Shown here in pieces: positions 1-6,650 of a stretch of 14,376 bases of DNA. The DNA is from Clostridiales bacterium UBA5888 (GTDB lineage Bacteria > Bacillota > Clostridia > Oscillospirales > Oscillospiraceae), in NCBI GenBank assembly GCA_002431965.1, contig DJEW01000038.1:437-14812 (forward strand), in the 5' to 3' direction. A program made the position numbers and the translations under genes. Numbering within the stretch: position 1 is the first letter of the stretch; every line of letters starts with the position of its first letter. The notes beneath the pieces are model-generated. The model was not told the DNA's origin and did not search any database. It saw only the letters and a program-made list of their open reading frames with translations.

Positions 1-611
1 TCGGAGACCTTCGCGCCGCCGAGAACGGCAACGAACGGGCGCTTGGGATCGTCAAGAGCCTTGCCCATGATGGACAGCTCCTTATCGACGAGAAGCCCGG
101 AATACGCGGGCAGATACGCCGCAACGCCGGCGGTGGAGGCGTGCGCTCTGTGCACCGTGCCGAAAGCATCGGACACAAAGATGTCCGCCATATCCGCCAG
201 AGCCTTGGCAAACTCCGGGTCGTTCTTCTCCTCGCGGATGTCGAAGCGGAGGTTTTCAAGCAGCATTATCTGCCCGGGCTTGAGAGCGGCAGCCTTTGTC
301 CTGGCATCGTCGCCAATGATGTCCTTGGCGAAGATAACTTCCTGACCGAGAAGCTCAGAAAGGCGCTTTGCAACAGGCGCGAGAGTGAGCTTTTCCTTCC
401 ACTCGCCCTTGGGCTTGCCGAGGTGAGAGCACGCTATAACGGCAGCGCCGTGATCAAGCAGATATTTAATAGTCGGGATAGCAGCCTTGATGCGTTTGTC
501 GCTGGTAATCTCGCCGGTCTCCTTGTTCTGGGGGACGTTAAAATCGCAGCGGAGCAGAACCTTCTTGCCCTTGACATCTACGTCATAGACAGTTTTCTTG
601 TTGTAGTTCAT
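1..611 (-). CDS. pgk: Phosphoglycerate kinase, N-terminal half (partial at window edge)
   Basis: Glycolytic enzyme of the cytoplasm that transfers phosphate from 1,3-bisphosphoglycerate to ADP. Translating the minus strand from ATG at 611 gives 203 residues before the window ends, about half of the usual 390-400. Visible family motifs are RCDFNVP at residues 21-27 (substrate-binding loop), SHLGKPKG at 62-69, LENLRF near 120, DAFGTVHRAHAS near 155-165, and GGAKVS at the cut end. The start is set by an ideal AGGAGG (618-623 on the complement) six bases upstream of ATG. It lies 28 bp downstream of trmL on the same strand, so the two may be co-transcribed, although the gap could also be served by a promoter inside trmL. 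The missing part is the C-terminal nucleotide-binding domain. Identity is secure from the motifs. Confidence 0.97.
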   Translation of the reverse strand, partial: MNYNKKTVYDVDVKGKKVLLRCDFNVPQNKETGEITSDKRIKAAIPTIKYLLDHGAAVIACSHLGKPKGEWKEKLTLAPVAKRLSELLGQEVIFAKDIIGDDARTKAAALKPGQIMLLENLRFDIREEKNDPEFAKALADMADIFVSDAFGTVHRAHASTAGVAAYLPAYSGLLVDKELSIMGKALDDPKRPFVAVLGGAKVS

Positions 612-639
612 GGTATGCCTCCTAAAAATAATAATAAAC

Positions 640-1125
640 TTAGTTTTGCGCCATTGAGCCTGCCACCAGCAAGCCGGGAAAGCCCTGCTGCCGAAGCGCC
701 TCATAGGTCAATATGGCAACGGAGTTTGAAAGATTCAGACTCCGGGCCTCGCTGATCATCGGGATGCGTATGCATCTGTCGCGGTACTTTTCGCGCAGCC
801 GCTCCGGCAGCCCCGCGGTCTCCTTTCCGAAGAGCAGCGCAACGTCGCCGGTCATGTCAACCTCGCTGTATGCGCGCGGAGCTTTCGTCGTTGAGAGAAA
901 AATATTTCTGTCGCCGTTCTTTGCGAAGTATTCGTCAAGATTTTCGTATACCGATATGTCAACAAGATACCAGTAATCCAGCCCGCAGCGCTTCACCGCC
1001 CTGTCAGATATGTCAAATCCCAGCGGCTTTATCAGGTGCAGCCGCGCCCCCGTCGCCGCGCAGGTACGCGCCACAGCGCCGGTATTGTGCGGTATCTCAG
1101 GCTCTACAAGTACGATGTCCAGCAT
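640..1125 (-). CDS. trmL: tRNA (cytidine(34)-2'-O)-methyltransferase, SPOUT family
   Basis: Predicted to 2'-O-methylate the wobble nucleotide (C34 or cmnm5U34) of tRNA-Leu isoacceptors using S-adenosylmethionine. The 161-residue product has the typical TrmL length and motifs: VEPEIPHNTGAVARTC at the N terminus, LIKPLGF, then the knotted SAM-binding segments FGKETAGLP, IRIPM and SLNLSNSVAILTYEALRQ near the C terminus. A longer reading from a TTG at 1176 exists, but I chose ATG 1125. It has an AGAGGCGG Shine-Dalgarno just upstream, the family begins at this MLDIVLVEPEIPHNTG sequence, and the TTG sits inside the -35 box of a good promoter. pgk follows 28 bp downstream. The related TrmH/SpoU family is a less likely assignment given the short, single-domain protein. 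Confidence 0.93.
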   Translation of the reverse strand: MLDIVLVEPEIPHNTGAVARTCAATGARLHLIKPLGFDISDRAVKRCGLDYWYLVDISVYENLDEYFAKNGDRNIFLSTTKAPRAYSEVDMTGDVALLFGKETAGLPERLREKYRDRCIRIPMISEARSLNLSNSVAILTYEALRQQGFPGLLVAGSMAQN

Positions 1126-1147
1126 TTGCGCCGCCTCTTTTGTCATA

Positions 1148-1176
1148 ATTTTATCACATATCTTCTTGCTTTCCAA
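1148..1176 (-). promoter_or_regulatory. Sigma-A-type promoter for trmL-pgk
   Basis: On the minus strand TTGGAA (1171-1176) and TAAAAT (1148-1153) are separated by 17 bases, and a TG one base upstream of the -10 makes it an extended -10. Predicted transcription would begin about 15 bases before the trmL ATG at 1125. This is a sequence match only. Confidence 0.6.
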
Positions 1177-1234
1177 GTCATTTTATCACAAAAATCCGAA
1201 AAATCATGTACTTTTTTACGTTTATATCAATTTC

Positions 1235-1263
1235 TTGCATATTAGACAAATTGGAGCTATAAT
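1235..1263 (+). promoter_or_regulatory. Sigma-A-type promoter for the radical SAM gene
   Basis: TTGCAT (1235-1240), a 17-base spacer and a perfect TATAAT (1258-1263) lie in the AT-rich divergent gap, about 80 bases upstream of the ATG at 1345. Confidence 0.6.
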
Positions 1264-1344
1264 CTTTATTGCAAAAGGGCTGTTTCTTGTCATTTTGCAT
1301 ATGATATATCTCTACTAAATGTCACAAAAAATGAGGATTCAGGC

Positions 1345-2241
1345 ATGGAATACATTTGCAGCGATTGTCCGCGAAAATGCGGTGCGAAAAGAGGCGCCGC
1401 CGCTCCCGGAGGGATGTGCGCAAGTCCTGCGGTGCCGCGCGTCGCCCGCGCCGCGCCGCACTTTGGCGAAGAGCCTTGCATCAGCGGGACGCGCGGCTCG
1501 GGCGCGGTTTTTTTCACTGGGTGCAATCTCCGGTGCGTGTTCTGCCAGAATATTGAGATAAGCCGAGGGCAAGGCGGCGAGCGCGTGGATGCGGACGGTC
1601 TGCGCGATATTTTTCTGCGCCTGCGCGATGCGGGCGTACACAACATCAACCTTGTCACACCGACGCATTATTCGCGCGTAATTGAAAAAGCACTAGACGG
1701 GCTGACGCTCGGAATACCGGTAGTGTGGAATTCCTCCGGCTATGAAAGCGTGGAGACGCTGCGGCGGATGGAGGGGCTGGTGCAGGTGTACATGCCGGAC
1801 TATAAGTACGCCGACAGCGCCCTTGCGCGCCGGTACAGCGCTGCGGAGGATTATCCTGCCGCCGCAGCGGAGGCTGTGCGCGAAATGTTCCGCCAGCGTG
1901 GCGCGTACAGACTTGATGCAGAGGGGCTAATGACTTCGGGCGTGTTGATCCGTCACCTCATTCTTCCCGGACAGGATGAGAACACCCGCAGCGTCATTGA
2001 TTTTATCGAGCGGGAATTCAGATCGGGCGACGTGCTGTTTTCGCTGATGAGCCAGTACACGCCCATGCCGGGGCTGACGCGCTTTCCGGAGCTGACAAAG
2101 CGCGTGGACGCGCGCGATAACGCCGCGCTTGTGGCATACATGCGCCGCTGCGGCATAGCGGACGGCTACTGGCAGGAGGTGGAGTCCGCCACGGCCGACA
2201 TGATACCCGATTTTGACGGAACAGGGGTCTGCACCACTTGA
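1345..2241 (+). CDS. PflA-like (PflX/COG1313-type) radical SAM protein
   Basis: A 298-residue cytoplasmic iron-sulfur protein. The radical SAM signature CxxxCxxC is at C60, C64 and C67 within GCNLRCVFCQN, preceded by GSGAVFFTG, which is typical of the group annotated as putative pyruvate-formate-lyase-activating enzymes. The N terminus holds further cysteines (C5, C8, C12, C25), which could bind an extra cluster; that is inference. Known glycyl-radical activases use SAM to generate a glycyl radical on a partner enzyme, but members of this group are largely without proven partners, and no glycyl radical enzyme is visible in the window. The start at ATG 1345 follows a GAGGATT ribosome site, and CSDCPRKCG at residues 5-13 matches the family's usual beginning. 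The last codons overlap the -35 box of the next gene's promoter. The family is clear; the substrate is unknown. Confidence 0.9.
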   Translation: MEYICSDCPRKCGAKRGAAAPGGMCASPAVPRVARAAPHFGEEPCISGTRGSGAVFFTGCNLRCVFCQNIEISRGQGGERVDADGLRDIFLRLRDAGVHNINLVTPTHYSRVIEKALDGLTLGIPVVWNSSGYESVETLRRMEGLVQVYMPDYKYADSALARRYSAAEDYPAAAAEAVREMFRQRGAYRLDAEGLMTSGVLIRHLILPGQDENTRSVIDFIEREFRSGDVLFSLMSQYTPMPGLTRFPELTKRVDARDNAALVAYMRRCGIADGYWQEVESATADMIPDFDGTGVCTT

Positions 2242-2266
2242 CAAGCGGTGTCGTTTGTCGGATAAT
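2238..2266 (+). promoter_or_regulatory. Strong sigma-A-type promoter for the alpha-hydroxy-acid oxidase
   Basis: A consensus TTGACA (2238-2243) overlaps the stop codon of the upstream gene and is followed, after 17 bases, by GATAAT (2261-2266). An inverted repeat GACAA-N10-TTGTC (2240-2259) fills the spacer and could be an operator. The start codon lies 49 bases downstream of the -10 hexamer. Confidence 0.7.
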
Positions 2267-2314
2267 TGGGCTTGGAGATTCGGTACTATTTTTCCGCAAA
2301 GGAGACGATATATT

Positions 2315-3340
2315 ATGAATTACAACGAAGTTCTCGCCGCCGCAAAGGACTGCGTCGGTCCGTACTGCAAGGTATGCCCGGTGTGCAACGGGCGCGCATG
2401 CGCCAACATTATGCCCGGTCCCGGCTGCAAGTTCCCCGGCAATGTCGCCGCTCGCAACTACGACAAGTGGCAGGAGATCTGCGTGAATATGGACACGCTC
2501 TGCCCCAATTTTGCCGACCCCGATATTTCGTTTGAAATGTTCGGGCACACGTTCTCCGCGCCAATATTCGCCGCACCGCTCGGTGCGCTGGACATGCACT
2601 ACGGTCCGAAATACAAGGATCAGCAGTACAATGCCCTGCTCATGAAGGCGGCGGCGGATTACGGCGTGATGGCATTCACCGGCGACGGCGTCGATCCCGA
2701 CATCATGAAGTCCGCCGTGCGCGACAGCCGCGGGATCGGCGGCATGAGTGTGCCGACGATAAAGCCGTGGAACAAGGAGGCCGTGTTTGAAAAGCTGGAC
2801 GCAGCAAACGCCGCAGGTATTTTTGCCGCCGCGATGGACGTTGACGGCGCAGGTCTGCCTTTCCTGAAGAAAATGAATCCCAACGCCGGCAGCAAGACCG
2901 TCGATGAAATGCGCGAGATCATCGACTACGCAAAAATGCCGTTCATCATCAAGGGCATCATGACCCCGGCAGGCGCTTTGAAGGCGGTCGAAGCGGGTGC
3001 GAAAGCGATCGTCGTTTCAAATCACGGCGGGCGCGTACAGGGCGGCGTTCCCTCCACAGCGGAGGTGCTCCCCTCTATCGCGGACGCGGTCAAGGGCAAG
3101 CTCACGATAATTGTTGACGGCGGCATCCGCTCCGGCGTGGACGTGTTCCGCGCGCTTGGGCTCGGTGCGGACGCCGTGCTCATCGGTCGTCCGATCATCC
3201 CCGCGATTTACGGCGGCGGCGCAGAGGGCTTCAAAGTGTATATGGACAAAATAGTGGGCGAGCTGAAGTCCACGATGACCATGTGCGGCGCGGCAAGCCT
3301 CAGTGAAATAACCCGCGACAAGCTCTGGATAGAGAAGTAA
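2315..3340 (+). CDS. FMN-dependent alpha-hydroxy-acid oxidizing protein with Cys-rich N terminus
   Basis: A 341-residue cytoplasmic TIM-barrel flavoprotein of the lactate/glycolate oxidase family, which oxidises alpha-hydroxy acids to alpha-keto acids through FMN. The family signature SNHGGR is at 235-240, with H237 as the expected catalytic base. DGGIRSG (268-274) and IGRP (290-293) bind the FMN phosphate. The start is ATG 2315 with AAAGGAG nine bases upstream; a longer in-frame ATG at 2213 lies inside the preceding gene and lacks a ribosome site. The first 40 residues replace the usual N terminus with a cysteine cluster (C13, C18, C21, C24, C29, C38), followed by C56 and C63, so a metal or Fe-S site is possible. 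In an anaerobe it more likely works as a dehydrogenase with another acceptor than as an oxygen-using oxidase; this is inference. A strong own promoter precedes it and tandem terminators follow. The exact substrate cannot be read from the sequence. Confidence 0.88.
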   Translation: MNYNEVLAAAKDCVGPYCKVCPVCNGRACANIMPGPGCKFPGNVAARNYDKWQEICVNMDTLCPNFADPDISFEMFGHTFSAPIFAAPLGALDMHYGPKYKDQQYNALLMKAAADYGVMAFTGDGVDPDIMKSAVRDSRGIGGMSVPTIKPWNKEAVFEKLDAANAAGIFAAAMDVDGAGLPFLKKMNPNAGSKTVDEMREIIDYAKMPFIIKGIMTPAGALKAVEAGAKAIVVSNHGGRVQGGVPSTAEVLPSIADAVKGKLTIIVDGGIRSGVDVFRALGLGADAVLIGRPIIPAIYGGGAEGFKVYMDKIVGELKSTMTMCGAASLSEITRDKLWIEK

Positions 3341-3352
3341 ATAAGAAGTCTA

Positions 3353-3386
3353 ACATCGCCGCTCCGGTCGGGGCGGCGATGTTTTT
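3353..3386 (+). terminator. Rho-independent terminator after the alpha-hydroxy-acid oxidase
   Basis: A 13-bp stem (3353-3365 with 3370-3382, one T:G wobble), a GGTC tetraloop and a run of five T (3382-3386), 13 bases after the stop codon. Confidence 0.9.
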
Positions 3387-3393
3387 CGCCGTC

Positions 3394-3416
3394 ACCCCCC
3401 CGCGAGTGGGGTTTTT
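3394..3416 (+). terminator. Possible second, weaker terminator
   Basis: ACCCC (3394-3398) can pair with GGGGT (3408-3412), and the T run 3412-3416 follows. The stem is only five pairs, so it would be a back-up to the stronger hairpin just upstream. Confidence 0.45.
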
Positions 3417-3434
3417 CTGTTCTTTGACGTTGTG

Positions 3435-3594
3435 TTATGTAAATTATTTTATGTATTTTACTTTATGTAAATTATATTATGTATATTATGTTCTGTTAAT
3501 TTAATTATGGAAATTATATTAAGTAAATTATATTATGTTTTTGATTTTATGTATATATTTTTATGTTTATAATAATATGTAACTTATATTATGT
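3435..3594. repeat. Tandem array of eleven degenerate 14-bp AT-rich repeats
   Basis: Eleven head-to-tail units of exactly 14 bp run from 3435 to 3588, with a truncated twelfth (TTATGT) at 3589-3594. The consensus is TTATGTAAATTATA. TTATGT opens seven of the eleven units exactly; the others (units 5, 6, 7 and 11) each differ by one base. Unit spacing is kept although the second half drifts. Counting the units gives 17 G or C in 154 bases, about 89% A+T, with G far more common than C on this strand. The array sits between the terminators of two convergent transcription units, so neither gene is expected to read through it. No function is known to me. Candidates are a minisatellite, a nucleoid-protein or regulator binding array, or a DNA-unwinding element. 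Confidence 0.9.
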
Positions 3595-3599
3595 CCCGC

Positions 3600-3639
3600 A
3601 AAAAAAGACTCAGCCTCTCACGTCGAAAGGCTGAGTCTT
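3600..3639 (-). terminator. Rho-independent terminator of the MATE-lipoprotein unit
   Basis: A perfect 12-bp inverted repeat (AAGACTCAGCCT at 3605-3616, AGGCTGAGTCTT at 3628-3639) with an 11-base loop. Read on the minus strand it is followed by seven T (complement of 3600-3606). It begins 11 bases after the lipoprotein stop codon. Confidence 0.93.
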
Positions 3640-3650
3640 CTATTCATCTG

Positions 3651-4889
3651 TCATGTGCCATACTGCGAATAAACGGGATAAAACGTGTCCCGCGCAGCAA
3701 TGGCACGGTCGCGGGCAACGTTGGCAATATCGCCGGGCTGCTCATACTTGAAGCACCACTCGCGCGCGGCGTTGTACGCATCGTCCGCAGTGTTGCCAAG
3801 ATCCATCAGGTAAAAATCCAGCTCAAGATACTTCATGAGCCCCAGCTCATGCTGCATATAGCTGAGCTGCCCCGTAATGGTGGTGTAATCGTACCCGTTC
3901 GCCGTGCACCACTTCGTCAGCTCCGTGCGCCTGTCACCCAGCCACTGGCACAGGCCGTAGCTGCCGTCGGCGCGGGCTGTGAGCCGGAAGGAGGACTCCT
4001 TATATATATTCGCCAGAACTCCGCAGGCTGCGGCGGTGCTGTATCCAAGCTGGTTTTTGCAGAAATAGTACACCATCTGTTCCGCGACAGGATAAATCAG
4101 ATGGACAAGCACGCCGTATGCCGTGCAGCGCGCGCCGGCATTCGACCAGTTGATATCAAACGATGCCTTGCCGCCGTCGCTGCGGCTGATGACGACGCGG
4201 AAATATGTATCCGTCACCGCAGTGACAATGCCGAAATTGACCGCGCGCCCGCTCTCATCCATCCAGAAGATGATGTCTCCCGCCTCTGCCTGAAGCGTTC
4301 CGCCGAACGGCACGCACTCCGTCAACGCGCACTGTCCAAAACCGTTGACCTCAGTGAGATAATGATACTGCATTTCGCAGTCCGGAAGAACATCGAACAT
4401 TCCGATGTCCGTAAGCCCGCTCGCGTCGGCGCAGGTGAGCATGAAATTCGTGTTGGCCTGATCGTTATATATGACCGCTTCGAAATCGGCAGAAAAGTCG
4501 GTCGCCGCGTCATAGTGCAGTGCAGCGCCGTTCTCCGCAGCGAGGATGAATCTGTCGCGCAGCTCATCGTCCGGTGTGCTGCACACGGGCGCATAGCGCA
4601 GGTAATCCGCCTGCGCCGCACCGGTGAGATAAATGTCACTGCGCGGGGTGGGCATCGGCGGCGGGGTCGGCGTAGGTTCGGGTGTCGGTTCGGGCGTAGG
4701 CTCAGGCGTGGGCTCGGGTGCGGCGCTTGGCTGCGCGGTCGGTTCAGGGGTCGGTTCAAGCTCGCGCATATCTTCAACCGCGTCAGAGACGACGTCCAGC
4801 GCCGCAGAAACTTCGGATGCGCCGCAGCCGGGCAGCGCCAGCATGAGCGCCGCAGCAGCAAGGACGCTGATAATTCTTTTTCTTTTCAT
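3651..4889 (-). CDS. Lipoprotein with phage-tail-lysozyme-like domain
   Basis: A 412-residue predicted lipoprotein of the outer cell face. Residues 1-22 form a lipoprotein signal (KRKR, hydrophobic stretch, lipobox LPGC with C22 as the lipidated residue). A proline/threonine/glutamate linker of EPTP repeats spans 45-82. Residues about 195-265 (AGDIIFW, NFGIVTAV) resemble the core of a CHAP/NlpC-type peptidase, but the position where those enzymes usually carry histidine reads N219. Residues about 270-405 look like the phage tail lysozyme family: GVLANIYKESSF, with E298 the likely catalytic acid, then GSYGLCQW. This suggests peptidoglycan cleavage or remodelling. ATG 4889 is chosen because GGAG lies six bases upstream and the signal peptide starts there; ATG 4901 lacks a ribosome site. 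The gene is 32 bp downstream of the MATE gene on the same strand. Confidence 0.8.
   Translation of the reverse strand: MKRKRIISVLAAAALMLALPGCGASEVSAALDVVSDAVEDMRELEPTPEPTAQPSAAPEPTPEPTPEPTPEPTPTPPPMPTPRSDIYLTGAAQADYLRYAPVCSTPDDELRDRFILAAENGAALHYDAATDFSADFEAVIYNDQANTNFMLTCADASGLTDIGMFDVLPDCEMQYHYLTEVNGFGQCALTECVPFGGTLQAEAGDIIFWMDESGRAVNFGIVTAVTDTYFRVVISRSDGGKASFDINWSNAGARCTAYGVLVHLIYPVAEQMVYYFCKNQLGYSTAAACGVLANIYKESSFRLTARADGSYGLCQWLGDRRTELTKWCTANGYDYTTITGQLSYMQHELGLMKYLELDFYLMDLGNTADDAYNAAREWCFKYEQPGDIANVARDRAIAARDTFYPVYSQYGT
4675..4722. repeat. 12-bp coding repeat encoding the EPTP linker
   Basis: Four consecutive 12-base units of the type GGTTCGGGTGTC encode, on the minus strand, the EPTP-type linker of the lipoprotein. 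Such repeats commonly vary in copy number by slippage in steps that keep frame. Confidence 0.75.
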
Positions 4890-4921
4890 CTGCTTCTCCA
4901 TTCCGGGGGGTATTTCTGCTG

Positions 4922-6289
4922 TTACTTTGCAGGCGCGGCAGCCGCGGCAAGTATCGCGCGGCGCAGGGACGAGCGGCGGAAATAGTACCACAGCAGCGCC
5001 GCCGCACATAACAACCACGAGGTCGGGTAACAGAGAAACACAACGCGAATATCGCTGAACATGGGCAGCAGCGCCTCTATCCATACAACGCGGAACACGC
5101 AGATGGTAAGCGCGGAAATAACGGTGACCTGTGCCGCCTGACCCGAGCCGCGTATAGCGCCGGAGAATATATCAACAAACGAATACACCCAGACGGTAGG
5201 CAGAACATAGCCAAGGAACACACGTCCCAAAGCTATCGCCTGCTCGTCGGCTGTGAAAATATGCATAAGCGGCTCAAAAAAAGCAAGGACGATGCCGCCA
5301 ACGACGGCATAACTTGCAAAGCACAGCAAAAGGCACACCCGTATCGCTTTTTTCATGCGTTCATACTTTCCCGCTCCGATATTCTGTCCGACAAACGTGG
5401 ATATGGCAAGCGAAAGCGCCGCCATAGGCATATAGATAAACGCATCGATCTTGCTGTAAGCCGTCACGCCCGCCATGGCGATAGTGCCGAAGGAATTGAT
5501 CTTTATCTGGACAAGCAGGTTTGATATATTATACATGGAGCTTTGCAGCCCGCAGGGCACGGAAATTGCGGCAAGATCTCGCAGGATGAGGCTGTCAGGC
5601 TTCATGCGCAGCGGGCGGAGAGCATAGTCCGGATTCAGGCGGCACAGCCGGATGACGACCAGCACGGCAGTGATGGTCTGGGCAAGCACAGTCGCCCATG
5701 CCGCGCCCGCGACGCCCATGCCCAGCCACGCAACGGCGACAATGTCCATCACGAGATTCCCCACGCCGCCGATCGCAAGATAGATGAGCGGACGCATGGA
5801 ATCGCCCTCGGCGCGGATAAGCCCCGCGCCCACATTATATATGAGCGTGATCACCGTGCCGCTCATATAAATGCGCAGATACTCCTCCGACAGGTCGAGC
5901 GCGCCCGCGGGCATGTCCATGACCGAAAGAAGCTCACGTGTGAAAATAACGCCAAGCGCAGTCATAACCGCGCCAACGGCAAGACTGAGCAGCATTGATG
6001 AATCTATAAGCTTTTTAAGGCTTTTATGGTCGCCCGCGCCGTAATACATGGCGTAAAGTATGCCCGCGCCGGTGGCAAGCCCGAGGAAGAAGCCGATGAG
6101 CACGTTGATGAGCGCGCCGGTCGAGCCGACGGCGGCGAGCGCGTCGTCCCCGCAGAACTGACCGAGCACAGCGCTGTCTATGGAGTTATAAAGCTGCTGA
6201 AGAAGATTCGTGAGCAGTATGGGCACGGTGAATTCAACAATGCTCTTTGTGATCGAACCCTCTGTCAGATTTACTGTTTTCGGTTTCAT
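4922..6289 (-). CDS. MATE family multidrug/sodium antiporter
   Basis: A 455-residue integral membrane protein of the multidrug and toxic compound extrusion family, which exports organic cations or other compounds in exchange for Na+ or H+. The N terminus LTEGSITKSIVEFTVPILLTN and the following NSIDSAVLGQFCGDDALAAVG are typical of the first MatE repeat. The second repeat starts near DLAAISVPCGLQSSMYNISNLLVQ. About twelve hydrophobic segments fit the family, and 455 residues is the usual length. ATG 6289 is the only suitable start; AAGGAG lies 12 bases upstream, a rather long spacing. The downstream lysozyme-like lipoprotein is probably co-transcribed (32-bp gap). The substrate cannot be predicted. 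Confidence 0.92.
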   Translation of the reverse strand: MKPKTVNLTEGSITKSIVEFTVPILLTNLLQQLYNSIDSAVLGQFCGDDALAAVGSTGALINVLIGFFLGLATGAGILYAMYYGAGDHKSLKKLIDSSMLLSLAVGAVMTALGVIFTRELLSVMDMPAGALDLSEEYLRIYMSGTVITLIYNVGAGLIRAEGDSMRPLIYLAIGGVGNLVMDIVAVAWLGMGVAGAAWATVLAQTITAVLVVIRLCRLNPDYALRPLRMKPDSLILRDLAAISVPCGLQSSMYNISNLLVQIKINSFGTIAMAGVTAYSKIDAFIYMPMAALSLAISTFVGQNIGAGKYERMKKAIRVCLLLCFASYAVVGGIVLAFFEPLMHIFTADEQAIALGRVFLGYVLPTVWVYSFVDIFSGAIRGSGQAAQVTVISALTICVFRVVWIEALLPMFSDIRVVFLCYPTSWLLCAAALLWYYFRRSSLRRAILAAAAAPAK

Positions 6290-6344
6290 GCCGGCTTGGC
6301 GCTCCTTTCATGCTGTCTCTCAGCGCATCATAAACGTGTGGGTC

Positions 6345-6373
6345 ATTGTATACCCTGCCGCCGCGAAAAGCAA
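6345..6373 (-). promoter_or_regulatory. Candidate promoter for the MATE gene
   Basis: On the minus strand TTGCTT (6368-6373), 17 bases and TACAAT (6345-6350) lie about 55 bases upstream of the MATE start. The match is moderate. Confidence 0.4.
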
Positions 6374-6439
6374 GGGGACGCTGATCACATTTCACGCCGA
6401 TTTTACCGGCAAACGCATATGTTTACAGTTTATTCTCAA

Positions 6440-6524
6440 GGCGGCAGGGCGCAATACGTCTGCGGCATCTGACGAAAAATATGCGCTCTGATGATATAGC
6501 CGCTTGTTGAAATACACAAAGTAT
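6440..6524. repeat. Upstream copy of a duplicated regulatory segment (copy A)
   Basis: Aligns with 7945-8028 over its whole length with a single one-base gap, at roughly two thirds identity by hand count. The best-conserved blocks are GGCATC, GCTCTGAT and TTGARATACACAAAGTAT. It lies 299 bp before the binding-protein gene, upstream of the palindrome and promoter. Confidence 0.7.
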
Positions 6525-6627
6525 CATGAAGTATCACGCTAATTCATATGACCATGCCGGAGGGCAAATGTTTCCCGAATTACTCTGACTTTACGCATAA
6601 TTCACAAATATTTTACTTCGGCGCAGA

Positions 6628-6650
6628 TTCTTGTTGAAATTCAACAAGAA
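6628..6650. promoter_or_regulatory. Perfect 23-bp palindrome, candidate operator
   Basis: Half-sites TTCTTGTTGAA (6628-6638) and TTCAACAAGAA (6640-6650) are exact reverse complements around one central base. It covers the -35 box of the ABC-operon promoter, the classical placement for a dimeric repressor. The regulator is not identifiable from this window. Confidence 0.8.

Larger units (their letters stand above)
3341..3650. other. Convergent intergenic region: terminators flanking an AT-rich repeat array
   Basis: This 310-bp gap holds two plus-strand hairpins, a 14-bp direct-repeat array and one minus-strand terminator, each listed separately. I see no gene in it. The ATG triplets of the repeats fall in shifting frames because 14 is not a multiple of three. 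Confidence 0.8.

Noticed and set aside
3435..3594. CRISPR array interpretation of the 14-bp repeats
   Set aside because: Repeats are too short and directly abutting, there are no spacers, and no cas gene is present.
3591..4985. A 464-codon plus-strand reading frame opposite the lipoprotein gene
   Set aside because: It starts inside the AT repeat and terminator, has arginine/glycine-rich low-complexity antisense content, and is the complement of a gene with a clear signal peptide and lysozyme motifs.
6548..6634. A 29-codon reading frame upstream of the ABC promoter
   Set aside because: No ribosome site precedes it, it runs into the 23-bp operator palindrome, and it lies upstream of the only good promoter.
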